Positions 30,301 to 39,723 are shown, counted from the first letter of the stretch. The stretch is DNA of 64,000 bases from Sialis fuliginosa (GCA_961205875.1 OY540813.1:4745001-4809000); one strand, 5' to 3'. Notes: generated by a model not told the origin, from the sequence alone. Made by a program: numbers and translations.

Positions 30301-33300
30301 TTCATATGTAATGTTTATTTTTAGTAAATTTAATTATTTATTATTGTATTGTTTATGTAAAATTTTACTACTTTTTTCATGTTATGATTTCTTTATTGTT
30401 CTAAATTATCTGTGAAAAAATATACATACTATATGAAGCATACGGTAATAATATAAACTTAAAATAAACTATTTTATTATATTTTTTCTTTACGGTTGTA
30501 ATTATTTTTTAATTATTTGTATACATAAAATTTAATTAATGCGAAAAATATTTAATAAATGACTTACCTTACTTTTTAACCAAATAAATTAAATTATATT
30601 ATTTTAAATATACATTTTTAATCATAAAAATAAAATTTACGAATAACAAAAACAAAAAAATGGCTGCAGTTTAACATTTAAAAACTTATAAAACTTTGAT
30701 AAAATTATTTCTTCTAACACTTACATGATTTTTAAAACTGCTCTGTTTTATACCCTTTCGAAAAACCTACCATATTACCTATACACGAACTAACTATTTT
30801 TGTTTAAAAAAACTTACATTTATCCCAGAATAAATAAGATTTTTACATTTTTCCAGTGCTATTCTTTTATACATATTAATGAGGGTCATATTTAATATTA
30901 TTTTTGTTAATCTTAAATAAGTAACCGTCTTAAAATTAAGGCGCAATTATATTAATTTTAATATTTATTATCATAAAATTATACAACCTGAAGCTATACA
31001 GTTTTTTAATTGTATATTACAAACAAAAAATGTCCTTAAACGTATTGTACATAAAAATTGAACAATGTAATTAATTTTCACTATTCATAAGCAGAAAAAT
31101 ATATAGGAAATAAATAATTTTAAAATTGCACTTATACTCTTTGAAAGTGACTGATTTTTTTTTAAATTGTCCGGGTAGAAATGGTTTCTTTTACGCAGTT
31201 TATATTATTTCAAAGACACCTATAGCTACCGGCAGGGAAAATAGAAAAGTATATCGTTTTTGTACAGGCTACAATTACGTCTAAATTACGAAATTTTGTT
31301 ATGATTGTCTGACAGGTACAGGTAAATTCTATCATTCTTGCATGTTCAAAATTAACTATGTATAAATGCTACGTAAAAATCTATAATAATATGTTATGAT
31401 AAATTAATGCAATTTTAAATTGAACATCTGTTTTTATAAGAGAAAGGATTCTTCTTTCCGCGGTTTTTTATTTAGTTTTTTACATTAGTTGAAAATTATT
31501 TGGTAAAACCCAGGACATTTGTATTAAAATTCAGTAATGGCAAATTTTAAATTAAATGTACACTGAATTAGAAATATGTGTTGATATTTAATTACTACCA
31601 TTTCTGAATATTAATCTATATACATTTAACTGTCTTATAGCATGATTTGATGACAATCGGCCAATAGGTGTCAAAATAGTGGACATTTAAACTAATTATT
31701 AGTATAATTTATTTATTAATTATTATATAATCATAACAACTGCTTTACATTGTTTCAAATTTGACGATTTTTTCTTTTATATCTTTTGTGTCGTAGTACT
31801 TATCATTTTGTAATTATTAGCAAGTGTCCATCACTGCGTGCTCATTACTGGTTTTACCTTTGCCATTACTGGAGAAAAAACATGAAGAAAATAAAAGGCT
31901 ATAATTAAAAAAAAAAAACTATATTTGCGGACTTTGGTAATTAATTTGATTAAATAAAGAGTTACCTTTACCTTATTTTAATTAAAAACTTTCGCATTTC
32001 TGAGGGATTTATGGCGATTTAAAAAAGTACACTATTTAGAATTATATCGGTAATGAAAATCATATAAAACTGTCAAAGTTCATTGTTTCTTATGGTCTCG
32101 TTTACTATAATTATTAACATTTTATAGATCAATATAAAATAAATATTGTACCTTATATTATATATGTATGTACAAGAATATTTATAGAAAATATTTAACA
32201 ATTAAAAAAACAATGGAACAGTAGCTATATTATTTTTAATAATAAGTAATAAATATTAATGTCAATATCTATTACTAAAACATATCGTTTCAATATCATT
32301 TATTACTGCATTAAATTTATTCGATCATTAGAGCAATATATAGATAAAAGTCTAAAATTTTAATAAGCTTAAAATTTACAAGAAAAACTGTATTTTAGAA
32401 ATTATCGTAATATGAACAATAGAGAAAATATTTGCATAATGTTTTGTATATATACATTATACATATTATAATAATGTATTAAATAATATGTGTATGCATT
32501 AGGGGAAATTATATAAACATTTGACGTTTCCGTGCATTTTTAGCGTAAGTTCAACCTTGGATTTCAAATGTCAAGACAATTAAAAAAAGTTTGCTGTTGT
32601 AAGTTTTTGTGAAGTACATATATATAATTACAAAATATTATAACCAGAAAAATCCTTCCTTTTTGAATAAAAACCAGTGGTTCTAAACTTTTTTACGTCC
32701 TCTTTAACAACTAAAAATAAATCGATTGTAGTTATTTACCTTTAAACTACCAAATAAGGTAGAACCTCTATACTTCTTTTATTTTATATATTTATGTTAA
32801 CAAAAATTATATGTAGGTACTCAAAAAATATGTTTATATGTGTAGAAATTCAAGGGCGTCTAGCACCTGCCTACCTTGCCTTATAGCTGTAAAACTGGCC
32901 CTAATATTATCGAATATTTTTGATTTAACATTTTATTGTGATAAATCAAAAATTAAATCCGTTAATATTGATTGATATAAAAATTATATAATAATGATTA
33001 TAATTAATAATCAATATACGATGGATTTTATACGGAAGATGTTGCAAGGGCAAAATAATATCTTTCTTGCAATGTCAAATTAAATCATCGTATAAAAACA
33101 TCATCACAAACAAAGACAGGGAATCGACCTTCCCTTATAAACCCGTACATCCATCTTTCTTACACAATGTACTATCCTGACCTCCTGCAACCGTGACATG
33201 TCCTTCATGTCCATATTTACAATATTGTAAATCAATGATGATACAAATCTCGAAGGTAAATGACCTTAGTATTTTTACCTTCAGGACTAAAATGAAATAT

Positions 33301-36300
33301 TGTTAAGGTTGACAATGATATCATAAATATTGCATTCTTGTACATCTTAATTTATATAATAAATTTATGCATTACAATAATTATATGTTTTTTTAAATTT
33401 ATCTATGCATAAAAAAATTCGCATAATGTCATTATACTTTAAGAGGTTAAACATAATACTTCATAGCTAAAATAATATAAGGTACTGACACCAGTCTTGG
33501 CCTCTTAAAGAGCAAGGTATACTGTTTTTTGGGATTAGTGGGTTTCTTTTTTGTAATTCTCATAAACTTATGTTACTAATAAAACAAGTAACTCTTTATT
33601 AAACCAATTTAATTACCAATGTCCACAAATATAGTTTTTTTTTTAATTATGTCTTTTATTTTGTTTATGTTTTTTCTCCAGTAATGGATAAAGTAATGGG
33701 CACCCAGTGATGGACACTTGCTAATGATTACTAAACAAATAATCGTACATTTTGAAACAATGTAAAGCAGATGCTATAATAATATAATAATTAATAAATA
33801 AATTATATTAATAATTAGTATAAATGTCCGCCATTTTGATACCCATAGACCGATTATCATCAAATTAAGCTGTTTTAGAGTTCAGTGTGTATAGATTATT
33901 ATGATGAGGTAATGGTAGTTATGAAATAACTACAAATACTTCTATTTTAGTATATTTAATTAAACTCGAATCCAACACTGAGGTATAATCCAAGACTGGT
34001 GCCAGTACCTTATATTACCGTGCAAACATTTTATTATGTAAGACATATCAAGGGAAAATTTAAGAAATAGGGTATAAAAATGAAAAAAAACACGTCAAAA
34101 TCATGTCACTATCTATTTTTGCATGCGGCTAAGAAAACTTCACTAGACTTAAAAATATAGAAAACATAATTTTATGTTCGTACAAAGCAGTCATCGTCAA
34201 AGTGCAACGTTTTTCGTGATAGATTTTAATGGTCACTAGATTTTAAACAACTTTTAAGCTTTCTTAGGGGTTAGAATTATTATTTTATTTTATGTTTATT
34301 CTTTCAGAATATTCGTCAACGTCGCATTAGTGGTCACCTACTTCAGCGGTAACTGTGTCTACGTGGTATTCATCTCTGAATCTATCATGAGGATAGTTGA
34401 ACAATACACTGATGAAGGCGTCCTGGAGAGTTGGGTGTACATGGTAGCACTGTTGATCTTCCTTATCCCTATCAGTGAAATCCGTCGTCTGAAGTTCTTG
34501 GTGCCCTTCTCCTTGATGGCTAATGTATTCATCGTAGCTTCTCTTGGCATCACACTTTACTACATGTTTATAGATTTGAAACCATTATCAGGTAAGAAAC
34601 TGTATTTTTGTATATAAAATCAGTGGTGTTGATTGAGGGTTGTGGTAAAACCTGGGGGAAATCGAGTGTCACCTCCCCTCAAAAAGAAAGACAATATGTT
34701 TTTAAATAAATTGTTAGCACCTCTTTTAGACTTTCAATGACCAAAAAAAGTTAACTCGCTCTAGTTTTTACACATTTTATTCCCTAGAAGCTTTAAATAA
34801 CAAAAAAGGGTAAATATGCTTTATTTTTTCAACAAATGAGACGGTTATCACCCCCTTGAGGGTGTCAACCGAGGTGGACTTCCCCCTCCGTCACTCTAGC
34901 GACGCCACTGTCTGTGTGACTGTCCTAGTGATTTATTCATGAATGCTAAGTCCAATACTCTGGACCTAGAACCCTGAAATTTTATAAATTACTTCATTTT
35001 TTTTTAAATTCAACTCCTAAGGGCAGAAAAAACAAGCATCGCAGTTTGCATTGAAAGAAACTATAAAAATATACATCTATTGAGAATAACATGTATCTAG
35101 CACCTATGTGAGATTGCTGCAATGTTAATAATGAGAAATAAGTTACAAAATCGATCAAATTAAGTTTCAACATATGTATTTGTGCCCAATTAAATCTTAT
35201 TTAGGTTTCATAACTTTATAAAAGTTTTATGATAAAGCACGTTGTAATTAACTATATATTATGATAATAATTTTAGTAGGTATTGTGTACACATTCATAT
35301 GTAAATTACTGTGCCGATATACATATCTTTGTTAAATTAATGGAAAAATTTAACATACTTTTTATCATTGCATTTTGTAATTTTTTATGATAAATAAATA
35401 TATGTATTTTACACCATTTTAAATTAGGTAAAAGGTTAGCAAATCAGTATTTATCTAGACATTTATTACCCACTTTTTTATTGTTATTTGTATTAAAAAT
35501 TAGAACAATATTATTGTGAGATAATTGTTGAACACACTTATGTAAATAAATAAACTTCTAAAATCTGTTACATCACACTTAACAATGCAGCATTATTGTG
35601 TAATTATTCTACAAAACTAATTCTTATTATTTAGGTACTACTAATTTATCTACATATTAAAAGTATCCTATATATCAGAGAATTTTAACAATTTTATTAG
35701 TTTTTATAACCATATAAGTATATAATTTATTAAATCTAATAATATATGTTCTGTTAATTTGTTACAGTTTTCCCCTAAAGGGTTAGTTTGAAAAATCGCG
35801 ATAAACGTGCTTTTTTGTTTTAATAGATGTATTTTACCTAAAATTTATTAATTTAATGTAAGGAAATTATATAGATAAAAGTGGATGTTTATCCTTAATA
35901 CATATAAAGCTCAACGTCTGTCTGTCTGTCCGTTAGTGCGCTTATCACTCGAGAACCACTTATCCGATTTACGTGTTTTTTTAATTCATAGGTTATAGGA
36001 TATGTTTTGTTACGTTAGATAACATAAGGAATAAGCAGTGACGATAATAGTAAATCAAGTCGGAAAAAAAGTTTGCCAGGAAAAAGTTAAAGAACAAAAA
36101 AATACTAGATAAAAATCGATGAGCCTACAGGCCCCATACACCCCTGTTCTAAATTATGATTTGTTAATACTGGAAATCGATAACACTTATTAATACTAAA
36201 CCAGTCATCAAATTTCATAACTGTATCATAGATTCTTCTTAAAGATATTAAATAAAAACTAATTTTTGATCAAATCTTTGGAGGGCTTTAGTTTCCTCAC

Positions 36301-38188
36301 GAAAAATTTCCGGACACATGTTTATATCAAGTTTTTCGCTTAAAATATTTTTCTCAATTTACTGTTCAATTTTTGCACGATAGTATAAGAAAATGCATTT
36401 TTATTGACAAATGAATTATTTTTATTACAGAAGTTGAAATGTTTTCATCTTTCGGACAACTTCCCATGTTCTTCAGTACAGTCATCTTCGCTATGGAAGG
36501 AATTGGTGTCATAATGCCAATAGAGAACAGCATGGTGAACCCCGGCCATTTCTTGGGATGTCCAGGAGTACTTAACACAGCTATGATTGTTGTCGTCTCT
36601 CTCTACACACTTATGGGCTTCTTTGGTTACTTAAGATTTGGCGATGAAACCAAAGGAAGTGTTACACTTAATTTACCCATTGATGAAATGTAAGTTAATT
36701 TCGCTACTAAAAATTTTGATAAAACTGTCAAATTATTAAAATTTTGCTTTTAAATATAATGTACTGGCATCAGTTTTGGACGCTTGAAGAACAAGGTATA
36801 CTGTTTTTTCGGATTTTTTTATGTAATTCTCATGAACTCATGTTACTAATGAAACAAATACCTTTTTATTAAATCAATTTAATTACCAAAGTCAGCAAAT
36901 ATAGTTTTTTTTTTTTTAATTATCGCCTTTTATTTTGTTAGTTTTTTCTCCAGTAAAGGACAAAGTAAAACCAGTAATGAGCACCCAGTAATGGACACTT
37001 GATAATGATTACAAAATGATATGTACTATGACACAAAAGTAATTAAATAAAGAATCATAAAATTTTAAACAATGCAAAGCAGATACTATGATAATATAAT
37101 AATTAGTTTAAATGTCCACCATTTTGACACCTATTGGCTGATTGTCATCAAATTAAGCTATTTTACAGTTAAGTTTATATAGATTATGATTCAGTTATGA
37201 TAGTAATCAAATATCAACAAATATTTCTAATTTAATACATTTAATTAAAAAAGAGCCCAACACTGGGGTATTATCCAAGACTTCTACCAGTACGTTACAG
37301 CTCCAAAATATGAAATAAATAATTTTAACTGCAATTTACAACAATCGTAATGTAATTTAACTGTTTTCTTCCTTAGTCCCGCTCAAATAGTACAATTACT
37401 GATTGCTACGGCTATACTATTCACCTACGGACTACAATTCTTCGTTCCAATGGAAATCACATGGAAAGGAATGAAACCTTGCATCTCAGAGAAGTGGCGT
37501 AACCTGGTACAGGTGTTGTTACGTGCTTTCATCGTTTGTGGAACAGTTCTTGTGGCTGTGCTTGTCAATAATCTGGAATCACTCATTGGACTCGTTGGAT
37601 CAGTCTGTTTCTCTATACTCGGTAATTTATTATTATTATATTTTAGATATATTCAGGTTGATTATACAGTTTATTCCAAGTTGATTAAGCCATAAGAAAT
37701 TTAAAATTGAGAGAAATTAGAAGAGCTGTAGTAGCCTTTGGAAAAGGACATGTAATTTGAAATACCGCATGCCGGTTCGAAACAAACTGAGTCAATAGTG
37801 TTTTGTTTTTTTTTAACTGAAAACAAAACACGATTGGCTAATTTAAAATTTATCAGTTTGTTTCGAGGCGGCATTTCAAAATCAACCAATGAAACGTTCT
37901 TATATTTGTTCAAAGACTACTACAGTACTTCTAATCCACCCAATGTAAAAATCAACTTATAATACACTGTGAATACATAAAATATATTTTTTACTAATTT
38001 TATTAATTTTAATTTTAGGACTGATGGTTCCTGCAATTGTTGAAACAGTTACTCGTTGGGATGACGGTCTTGGACGTTTTAATTGGAGGTTGATTAAAAA
38101 CATTTTACTTATAATATTTGCATTGTTCGCCCTGGTTTCTGGATCAATCAGCAGTATCAAAAACATTATGCACCCTCCAATTGTATAA
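307..38188 (+). CDS. Proton-coupled amino-acid transporter, SLC36/PAT (pathetic-like) family, 8 coding exons
   Basis: Coding exons 307-377, 6146-6259, 7387-7537, 29248-29369, 34308-34591, 36431-36689, 37377-37621 and 38019-38188. All introns are GT-AG and the phases join into 1416 nt, 471 residues plus stop, the usual PAT length. Family signs: the acidic N-terminal YDPFEERNHPHPNT stretch, the first membrane helix motif LLKSSLGTGILAMPMAF (about residues 70-86, substrate-binding region), then SSHELCRR and AAFEYGPKKVR between early helices, and MEGIGVIMPIENSM in a later helix. About 11 membrane segments are expected. The family moves small neutral amino acids with protons across plasma or lysosomal membranes; in flies pathetic acts in growth signalling. 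A good acceptor at 281-285 implies that exon 1 begins near 286 and that 5' UTR exons lie left of the window. Paralogues are many in insects, so the exact orthologue is open. Confidence 0.93.
719..1620. repeat. 902-bp near-perfect palindrome (long hairpin element)
   Basis: The sequence reads outward symmetrically from about position 1170. Outer pair: AACCTAAACA at 719-728 and TGTTTAGGTT at 1611-1620. Blocks such as GACGAGTTGAAGTTCACTGC (left) and its complement near 1486-1505 match almost without change. Towards the centre the arms diverge a little but still pair, leaving practically no loop. I saw no clear target-site duplication. It may be a foldback transposon or a locally inverted duplication. 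Confidence 0.93.
3548..3949. mobile_element. Inverted-repeat MITE with an extra internal arm copy
   Basis: The left end ACAGCTATACAAAAAAAAGT pairs with the right end near 3930-3949, and the block TGTAGTATTGATCGAGCATA near 3598 pairs with sequence near 3885-3912. A third version of the same block, in the right-arm orientation, lies near 3739-3765, so the element has 2.5 arms. No transposase is encoded. The family is unknown. Confidence 0.75.
4470..4845 (+). repeat. Dispersed insect repeat with GGGTTCCGTAC / GTACGGAACCC ends
   Basis: The left end reads GACAAGTGCGAGTAGGATTC followed by GGGGGTTCCGTACC; the right end has GATGTACGGAACCCTAA. From memory this type is very common in moth and some other insect genomes. 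Related right-end fragments occur at 52645-52690 and near 6990-7040. The boundaries are approximate. Confidence 0.55.
4916..5055. repeat. Truncated relative of the 6291-6530 MITE
   Basis: It contains TTGTTTTCGTTATATAGGAA followed by an AACAAGATTGTCTTGG-like stretch, matching the inner right arm of the element at 6291-6530, and a small internal inverted repeat around AACAATATTGTATTG. Outer ends are not recognisable. Confidence 0.5.
5140..5527. mobile_element. TA-flanked MITE, family A (CAGTGTATTCCAAG ends), copy 1
   Basis: Terminal inverted repeats start CAGTGTATTCCAAGTTGATT on the left and end with the near-perfect complement at 5495-5527. TA flanks both sides (5138-5139, 5528-5529), as for Tc1/mariner-type insertions. 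The arms pair over more than 100 bp (GGAAATTTAACATGGGGACA and partner). It carries no open frame. Copy 2 is at 37667-37969 in the same gene. Confidence 0.85.
6146..6259 (+). other. Exon 2 of the SLC36-like gene
   Basis: Acceptor TTGCTTGCAG, donor GTAAGT. It encodes the hydrophilic cytosolic N-terminus ending PFEERNHPHPNT. Reading phase is 2 at both sides, fitting exons 1 and 3. Confidence 0.92.
6291..6530. mobile_element. 240-bp palindromic MITE flanked by TA
   Basis: The ends CACGGGTAGAAAAGTTGACT and the complement of AAGTCACTTTTCTACCTGTG pair, and the pairing runs through the whole element (GGGCCAAGAAAATC type arms). Flanks are TTA and TAA, consistent with a TA duplication. No coding capacity. 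It sits 31 bp after the exon 2 donor. Confidence 0.85.
6613..6932. mobile_element. MITE family B (TGTCCGGTATTATAAAGGA ends), copy 1
   Basis: Left end ATGTCTGGTATTATAAAGGA, right end the complement of the same motif (AATACCGGACAT). The arms continue with GCTTGCAAGCACTCTCAAAT and its inverse. It is about 320 bp with no open frame. Other copies or fragments: 11006-11339, 17325-17440, 20332-20431, 23985-24370, 25170-25438 and 26844-27120. Confidence 0.85.
7573..7870. mobile_element. Probable MITE with GGGAGCGTCCATTA-type ends
   Basis: GGGAGCGTCCATTATTTACG on the left and a degraded complement (CCTTACGTAATTAATGG) on the right. It lies 35 bp downstream of the exon 3 donor. Ends of this kind are frequent in insect MITEs; the right border is uncertain. 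Confidence 0.5.
10849..10863. repeat. Poly-C tract (15 C)
   Basis: Fifteen C in a row in otherwise AT-rich DNA, close to a motif (AAACGCCACTG) typical of hAT-like MITE ends. Homopolymer length may be unreliable in assembly. Confidence 0.8.
11006..11339. mobile_element. MITE family B, copy 2
   Basis: Both ends match copy 1 (ATGTCCGGTATTATAAAGGA and inverse GATACCGGACAT), and the core GAATTTAGAGCAGTGACACT is almost identical to copy 1. The 68-codon open frame inside is an accident of the repeat. Confidence 0.88.
12211..12415 (+). repeat. Dispersed ~200-bp repeat family C, copy 1
   Basis: It starts with a short CTGTCTATCTG tract and has the shared core TATCACTCGAGAATCACTTA, then TTGTTACGTTAGGTAACATA and AAATCAAGTCGG. 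Copies 2 and 3 are at 16674-16870 and 35901-36075. All are in the same orientation. It looks like a SINE or Helitron end; I cannot decide which. Confidence 0.75.
15955..16090 (+). repeat. Element 3' end with CTGTCT/ACAGACAGGCAG-type tail
   Basis: It reads ATCAAGATCGGTTCAGCGGT, then TTAACCGTAAAAAGG and ACAGACAGGCAGTCACAC, ending ATTTATAATATAAGTATGGA. This arrangement is very common at Helitron-like or LINE/SINE ends in insects. An inverted relative is at 19610-19765. Confidence 0.6.
16674..16870 (+). repeat. Dispersed repeat family C, copy 2
   Basis: Shares the CTCGAGAACCACTTATCCGA core and the GTTACGTTAGGTA segment with the copies near 12.2 and 36.0 kb. Confidence 0.78.
16905..16950. repeat. 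Fragment of hAT-like MITE (CCCGGGGCCCC ... TAGTTACGGCCCTG end)
   Basis: Only the right end is present. It matches the right end of the complete element at 26282-26481. Confidence 0.6.
17325..17440. repeat. Fragment of MITE family B
   Basis: It contains the left-arm region (GCTAACAAAATTTACTAGCC, GCAAGCACTTTCAAATGAGG) and then becomes unrelated AT-rich sequence. Confidence 0.6.
18496..18510. repeat. Poly-G tract (15 G)
   Basis: An uninterrupted G run in a region of well over 70% AT. It could form a quadruplex or reflect homopolymer error. Confidence 0.8.
19610..19765 (-). repeat. Inverted relative of the 15955-16090 repeat end
   Basis: On this strand it reads CTTTTCACGGCTAAACCGCC followed by CTAACCGATCTTGATTAAAT, the complement of the CGGTTCAGCGGTTTAACCG arrangement near 16.0 kb. 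Confidence 0.55.
20332..20431. repeat. Diverged fragment of MITE family B (right part)
   Basis: ATTGATAAGAACTGTCAGTG followed by a TTATAATACCAG end matches the right part of the copy ending at 24370. The segment 20103-20160 upstream has the CACCAGTATTGGAT motif of MITE family D. Confidence 0.5.
20915..21195. mobile_element. 281-bp palindromic MITE
   Basis: GGGAGCGTTCATGTCTGACC at the left pairs with TGGTCAGTCGTGAACGTAAC at the right. The inner arms TTCATGGAATTTCTGGTGGA and TCCACCAGAAATTCCATGAA are exact complements. No coding sequence. Single copy in this window. Confidence 0.82.
22371..22900. mobile_element. 530-bp hAT-like non-autonomous element with exact 8-bp target duplication
   Basis: The ends CATGGGCGTAGCC and CTACGCCCATG are inverted. 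The flanks 22363-22370 and 22901-22908 are both TTTATGTA, an exact 8-bp duplication as hAT transposases make. The inside is T-rich with G and C runs near the right end. The 63-codon open frame inside is low-complexity and not a transposase. Confidence 0.88.
23537..23564. repeat. Perfect 28-bp palindrome
   Basis: The half-site GCCAAATACGAGTT is followed at once by its exact reverse complement, with no spacer. It lies just inside the left end of the candidate piggyBac-like element, where subterminal palindromes can bind transposase. Confidence 0.9.
23985..24370. mobile_element. Diverged member of MITE family B
   Basis: The right end TTTATAATACCGGACAT is the family B end, and the middle GATTAGAACTGTCAGTGGGT matches 20345-20365. 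The left end is not clear. Confidence 0.55.
24402..24696. mobile_element. MITE with AATTAGAGATTGGAAAA ends
   Basis: AATTAGAGATTGGAAAAATA on the left and its complement (TTTTCCAATCTCTAATT) on the right. The inside repeats AATAGTTG several times. About 295 bp. The short open frame on the minus strand is internal to the repeat. Confidence 0.78.
24801..24824. repeat. (TG)n microsatellite
   Basis: A TGTGTG run of about 20 bp inside AT-rich intron DNA. Confidence 0.85.
25170..25438. mobile_element. MITE family B, copy 3
   Basis: Left end ATGTCCAGAGCTAACAAATT, where the TATTATAAAGG segment of the end is missing. The right end is complete (ATTTATAATACCGGACAT). The core GAACTTAGAGCAGTGGTACT is shared with the other copies. 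Confidence 0.8.
26092..26534. mobile_element. Foldback MITE disrupted by a second element
   Basis: The left arm (26092-26140, starting AGTAGTGGGGCAAGGCCGGT) and the right arm (26490-26534) are near-perfect complements, including CTGGCGCACTAGCCAAT. The pairing resumes as GGAGAGGTTATTGA against TCAATAACCTCTCC. A hAT-like MITE sits inside the right arm. The GC-rich arms stand out from the surrounding intron. Confidence 0.88.
26282..26481. mobile_element. 200-bp hAT-like MITE nested in a foldback MITE, exact 8-bp target duplication
   Basis: It begins CAGGGCCGTAACTAC and ends CTAGTTACGGCCCTG. CTCTCCTG occurs on both sides (26274-26281 and 26482-26489). Removing the insert and one CTCTCCTG restores the arm pairing of the outer element. 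Relatives: 16905-16950 and 52957-53232. Confidence 0.93.
26844..27120. mobile_element. MITE family B, copy 4, right end lost
   Basis: Left end AATGCCTAGTATTATAAAGG, core with ATTTAGATCAGTGATACTTC, then TGAAAGAGCTTG. The terminal CCGGACAT is missing. Confidence 0.7.
28719..29120 (-). mobile_element. MITE family D (AAGGTACTGGCACCAGTCTTGG ends), copy 1, truncated
   Basis: TAAGGTACCGGCACCAGTCT begins the copy. The rest matches the reverse complement of the complete copy at 33474-34016 (for example GATTACTACCATTTCTGAAT, ATTACTGGAGAAAAAACATA). The second end is absent. It lies about 130 bp before the exon 4 acceptor. Confidence 0.8.
29248..29369 (+). other. Exon 4 of the SLC36-like gene
   Basis: Acceptor GTTTGTTTTCAG, donor GTTGGT (weaker than the other donors). 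It encodes VQSSHELCRRSKTASLDFS and then AAFEYGPKKVRFLAGFA, the family's loop after helix 2. The open frame read through the donor is not coding beyond it. Confidence 0.9.
31545..31975 (-). mobile_element. MITE family D, copy 2, ends lost
   Basis: The body closely matches copies 1 and 3 in the orientation of copy 1 (TCTATATACATTTAACTGTC, TTTATCTTTTGTGTCGTAGT, CATTACTGGAGAAAAAACAT). The GGTACTGGCACC ends are missing. Confidence 0.75.
33474..34016 (+). mobile_element. MITE family D, copy 3, complete (543 bp)
   Basis: AATATAAGGTACTGACACCA at the left pairs with TGGTGCCAGTACCTTATATT at the right. Apart from the ends it is not palindromic and has no open frame of note. The inside includes TTTCTCCAGTAATGG and ATGTCCGCCATTTTGATACC. 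It lies in intron 4, about 290 bp before exon 5. Confidence 0.88.
34308..34591 (+). other. Exon 5 of the SLC36-like gene
   Basis: It encodes consecutive membrane segments (VNVALVVTYFSGNCVYVVFI, ESWVYMVALLIFLIPI, FLVPFSLMANVFIVASLGIT). The donor GTAAGA leaves one base of a codon, completed by exon 6. GC content is clearly above the flanking introns. Confidence 0.93.
34621..34910. mobile_element. Candidate hAT-like MITE
   Basis: CAGTGGTGTTGATTGAGG at the left and CTCTAGCGACGCCACTG at the right resemble inverted hAT ends, but only about 8 bases pair well and no target duplication is visible. It lies 29 bp after the exon 5 donor. Confidence 0.4.
35901..36075 (+). repeat. Dispersed repeat family C, copy 3
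   Basis: The same core as near 12.2 and 16.7 kb (TATCACTCGAGAACCACTTA), followed by GTTACGTTAGATAACATAAG and the AAATCAAGTCGG end. Confidence 0.78.
36757..37297 (+). mobile_element. MITE family D, copy 4, complete but diverged ends
   Basis: TAATGTACTGGCATCAGTTT at the left, and CCAAGACTTCTACCAGTACGTTA at the right as a diverged partner. The body aligns with copy 3 throughout. It nearly fills the 687-bp intron between exons 6 and 7. Confidence 0.82.
37667..37969. mobile_element. TA-flanked MITE family A, copy 2
   Basis: It begins CAGTTTATTCCAAGTTGATT and ends AATACACTG, with TA at the left flank. The GAGGCGGCATTTCAAAATCA arm is shared with copy 1. It occupies most of the 397-bp last intron. 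Confidence 0.82.
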
Positions 38189-38406
38189 TTGTACATAACA
38201 TCCACATTTTAAAGAATGCATTGTGAGCAGAAAACTTTACATCTTCCGTTAGCGTTTAATCCATTTAATATTTTTAATTTAAACTTAAAAAAAATAATTC
38301 AAATATATATTTTCAAAACTAAAAAAAAAATTCATAAAATTTAAAAAATATTTGTGGCCATATAAGATGTAATGTTTTCTATAATTTTAAAAATTGATTC
38401 CAATGC

Positions 38407-38412
38407 AATAAA
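38407..38412 (+). promoter_or_regulatory. Candidate polyadenylation signal AATAAA (proximal)
   Basis: 219 bp after the transporter stop codon. A second AATAAA is at 39718-39723. Which is used cannot be told from sequence. Confidence 0.45.
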
Positions 38413-38904
38413 ATGTTAACATATACAAATTGAATGATGAGTGATATAGAATATTATATGCCACGACGTTTAATAAAAATGCACTATAAAACTTTACTTG
38501 ACATTTTTAATAACATTTTATGGGTACATACATACATTATATATTAATTACTATATCTGTAAAGATGCTTTACATAAATTTTGTGTTTTATAATTGTTTT
38601 TTTATTTTATTTTTTAATATTTTTTATATAAAAAATAACGATTTATTAATGTTACAAAACACAGATTAAAAAGGATGTTGTTAAAAATTTGTGAAAATCC
38701 ACCTTGGTATAGTGTGGCTTTAATTAGAATATTTAGTAGGTTTAAGTTAAATGAAGCTGGAATTAAGAACGAAAATGTCTTCCTATGTTTTTTAACAAAA
38801 AACATGACATAATTATGACTAAAATTGTAGTATATTTTAGATTTGTTATTTAAAAAAGTAAATTATATGTTATATACTTAACAAACACATATATGAGTTT
38901 AGGG

Positions 38905-39118
38905 CAGGGGTGGGCAAATACTTTTGACGTAGGATCGAATTCAAAAATTGAGTTAAAAATTCCTCGAAAATGAAGTGTAAACTTATGAAATTTGAGAAAT
39001 TATAAGTTCTCAAATGATTCTTTGTTAGTTAACGTTATTTTATTTTAAAATAAGTTTAGATGAAAAAATAATTTGCTAAATTTTGTGTAATAAATATTGT
39101 CACTTTTGCCCACACCTG
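38905..39118. mobile_element. 214-bp hAT-like MITE in the transporter 3' region
   Basis: CAGGGGTGGGCAAATACTTT at the left pairs with TTTTGCCCACACCTG at the right. The 8-bp flanks GTTTAGGG and GTTTATGT share 5 of 8 bases, so a duplication is possible but decayed. If the distal polyadenylation site at 39718 is used, this element is part of the mRNA. Confidence 0.7.
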
Positions 39119-39717
39119 GTTTATGTAATAAAAATTATAATAGAATATAGATTACAAAGTACTTAATGTAAAATTATTATTTTTTTAGTTTCCAGCTATA
39201 CTACAAAAAGTGATAAATAATTTATTTATTGAATGTTTGTCTAAATTATTATCCTATTGTTATTTTTGTAAAATATTTTACCTTTTATTTCAAATAGTTC
39301 TGTTACTAACAACAATTTTTTATACTCATTCAAGAATATGAATAAAAACTATCTAACATTTATTATAAATATAAAAACCATTCTGTATAATAATATTTCA
39401 TTTTAAAATGATATTTTTTGATCAACTTACATAATCTAAGATTTTAGACACATAATATTAGTGAGAAAAATACTAATTCATTGTTATTTATTACAGTTTT
39501 TTCTATTAATTATGTTGTAGATATTTGCATTTTTAAAACTGTAATTATTATTTAATTCGCACTTAGAATCCAGTATTCATATTTTTATTAATGTCTTTAT
39601 GCCTAATATTTTGGCGATTGTACATAGTTTATTAATTAAAAATATTTTTATTGTTTATGTGATAATTGTACGTATATTTAAATAGAGATAGTATGACGAA
39701 TGTACAAATATTTTCAC

Positions 39718-39723
39718 AATAAA
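39718..39723 (+). promoter_or_regulatory. Candidate polyadenylation signal AATAAA (distal)
   Basis: About 1.5 kb after the transporter stop codon, in AT-rich DNA. It would give a long 3' UTR that includes the 38905-39118 MITE. Confidence 0.4.
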
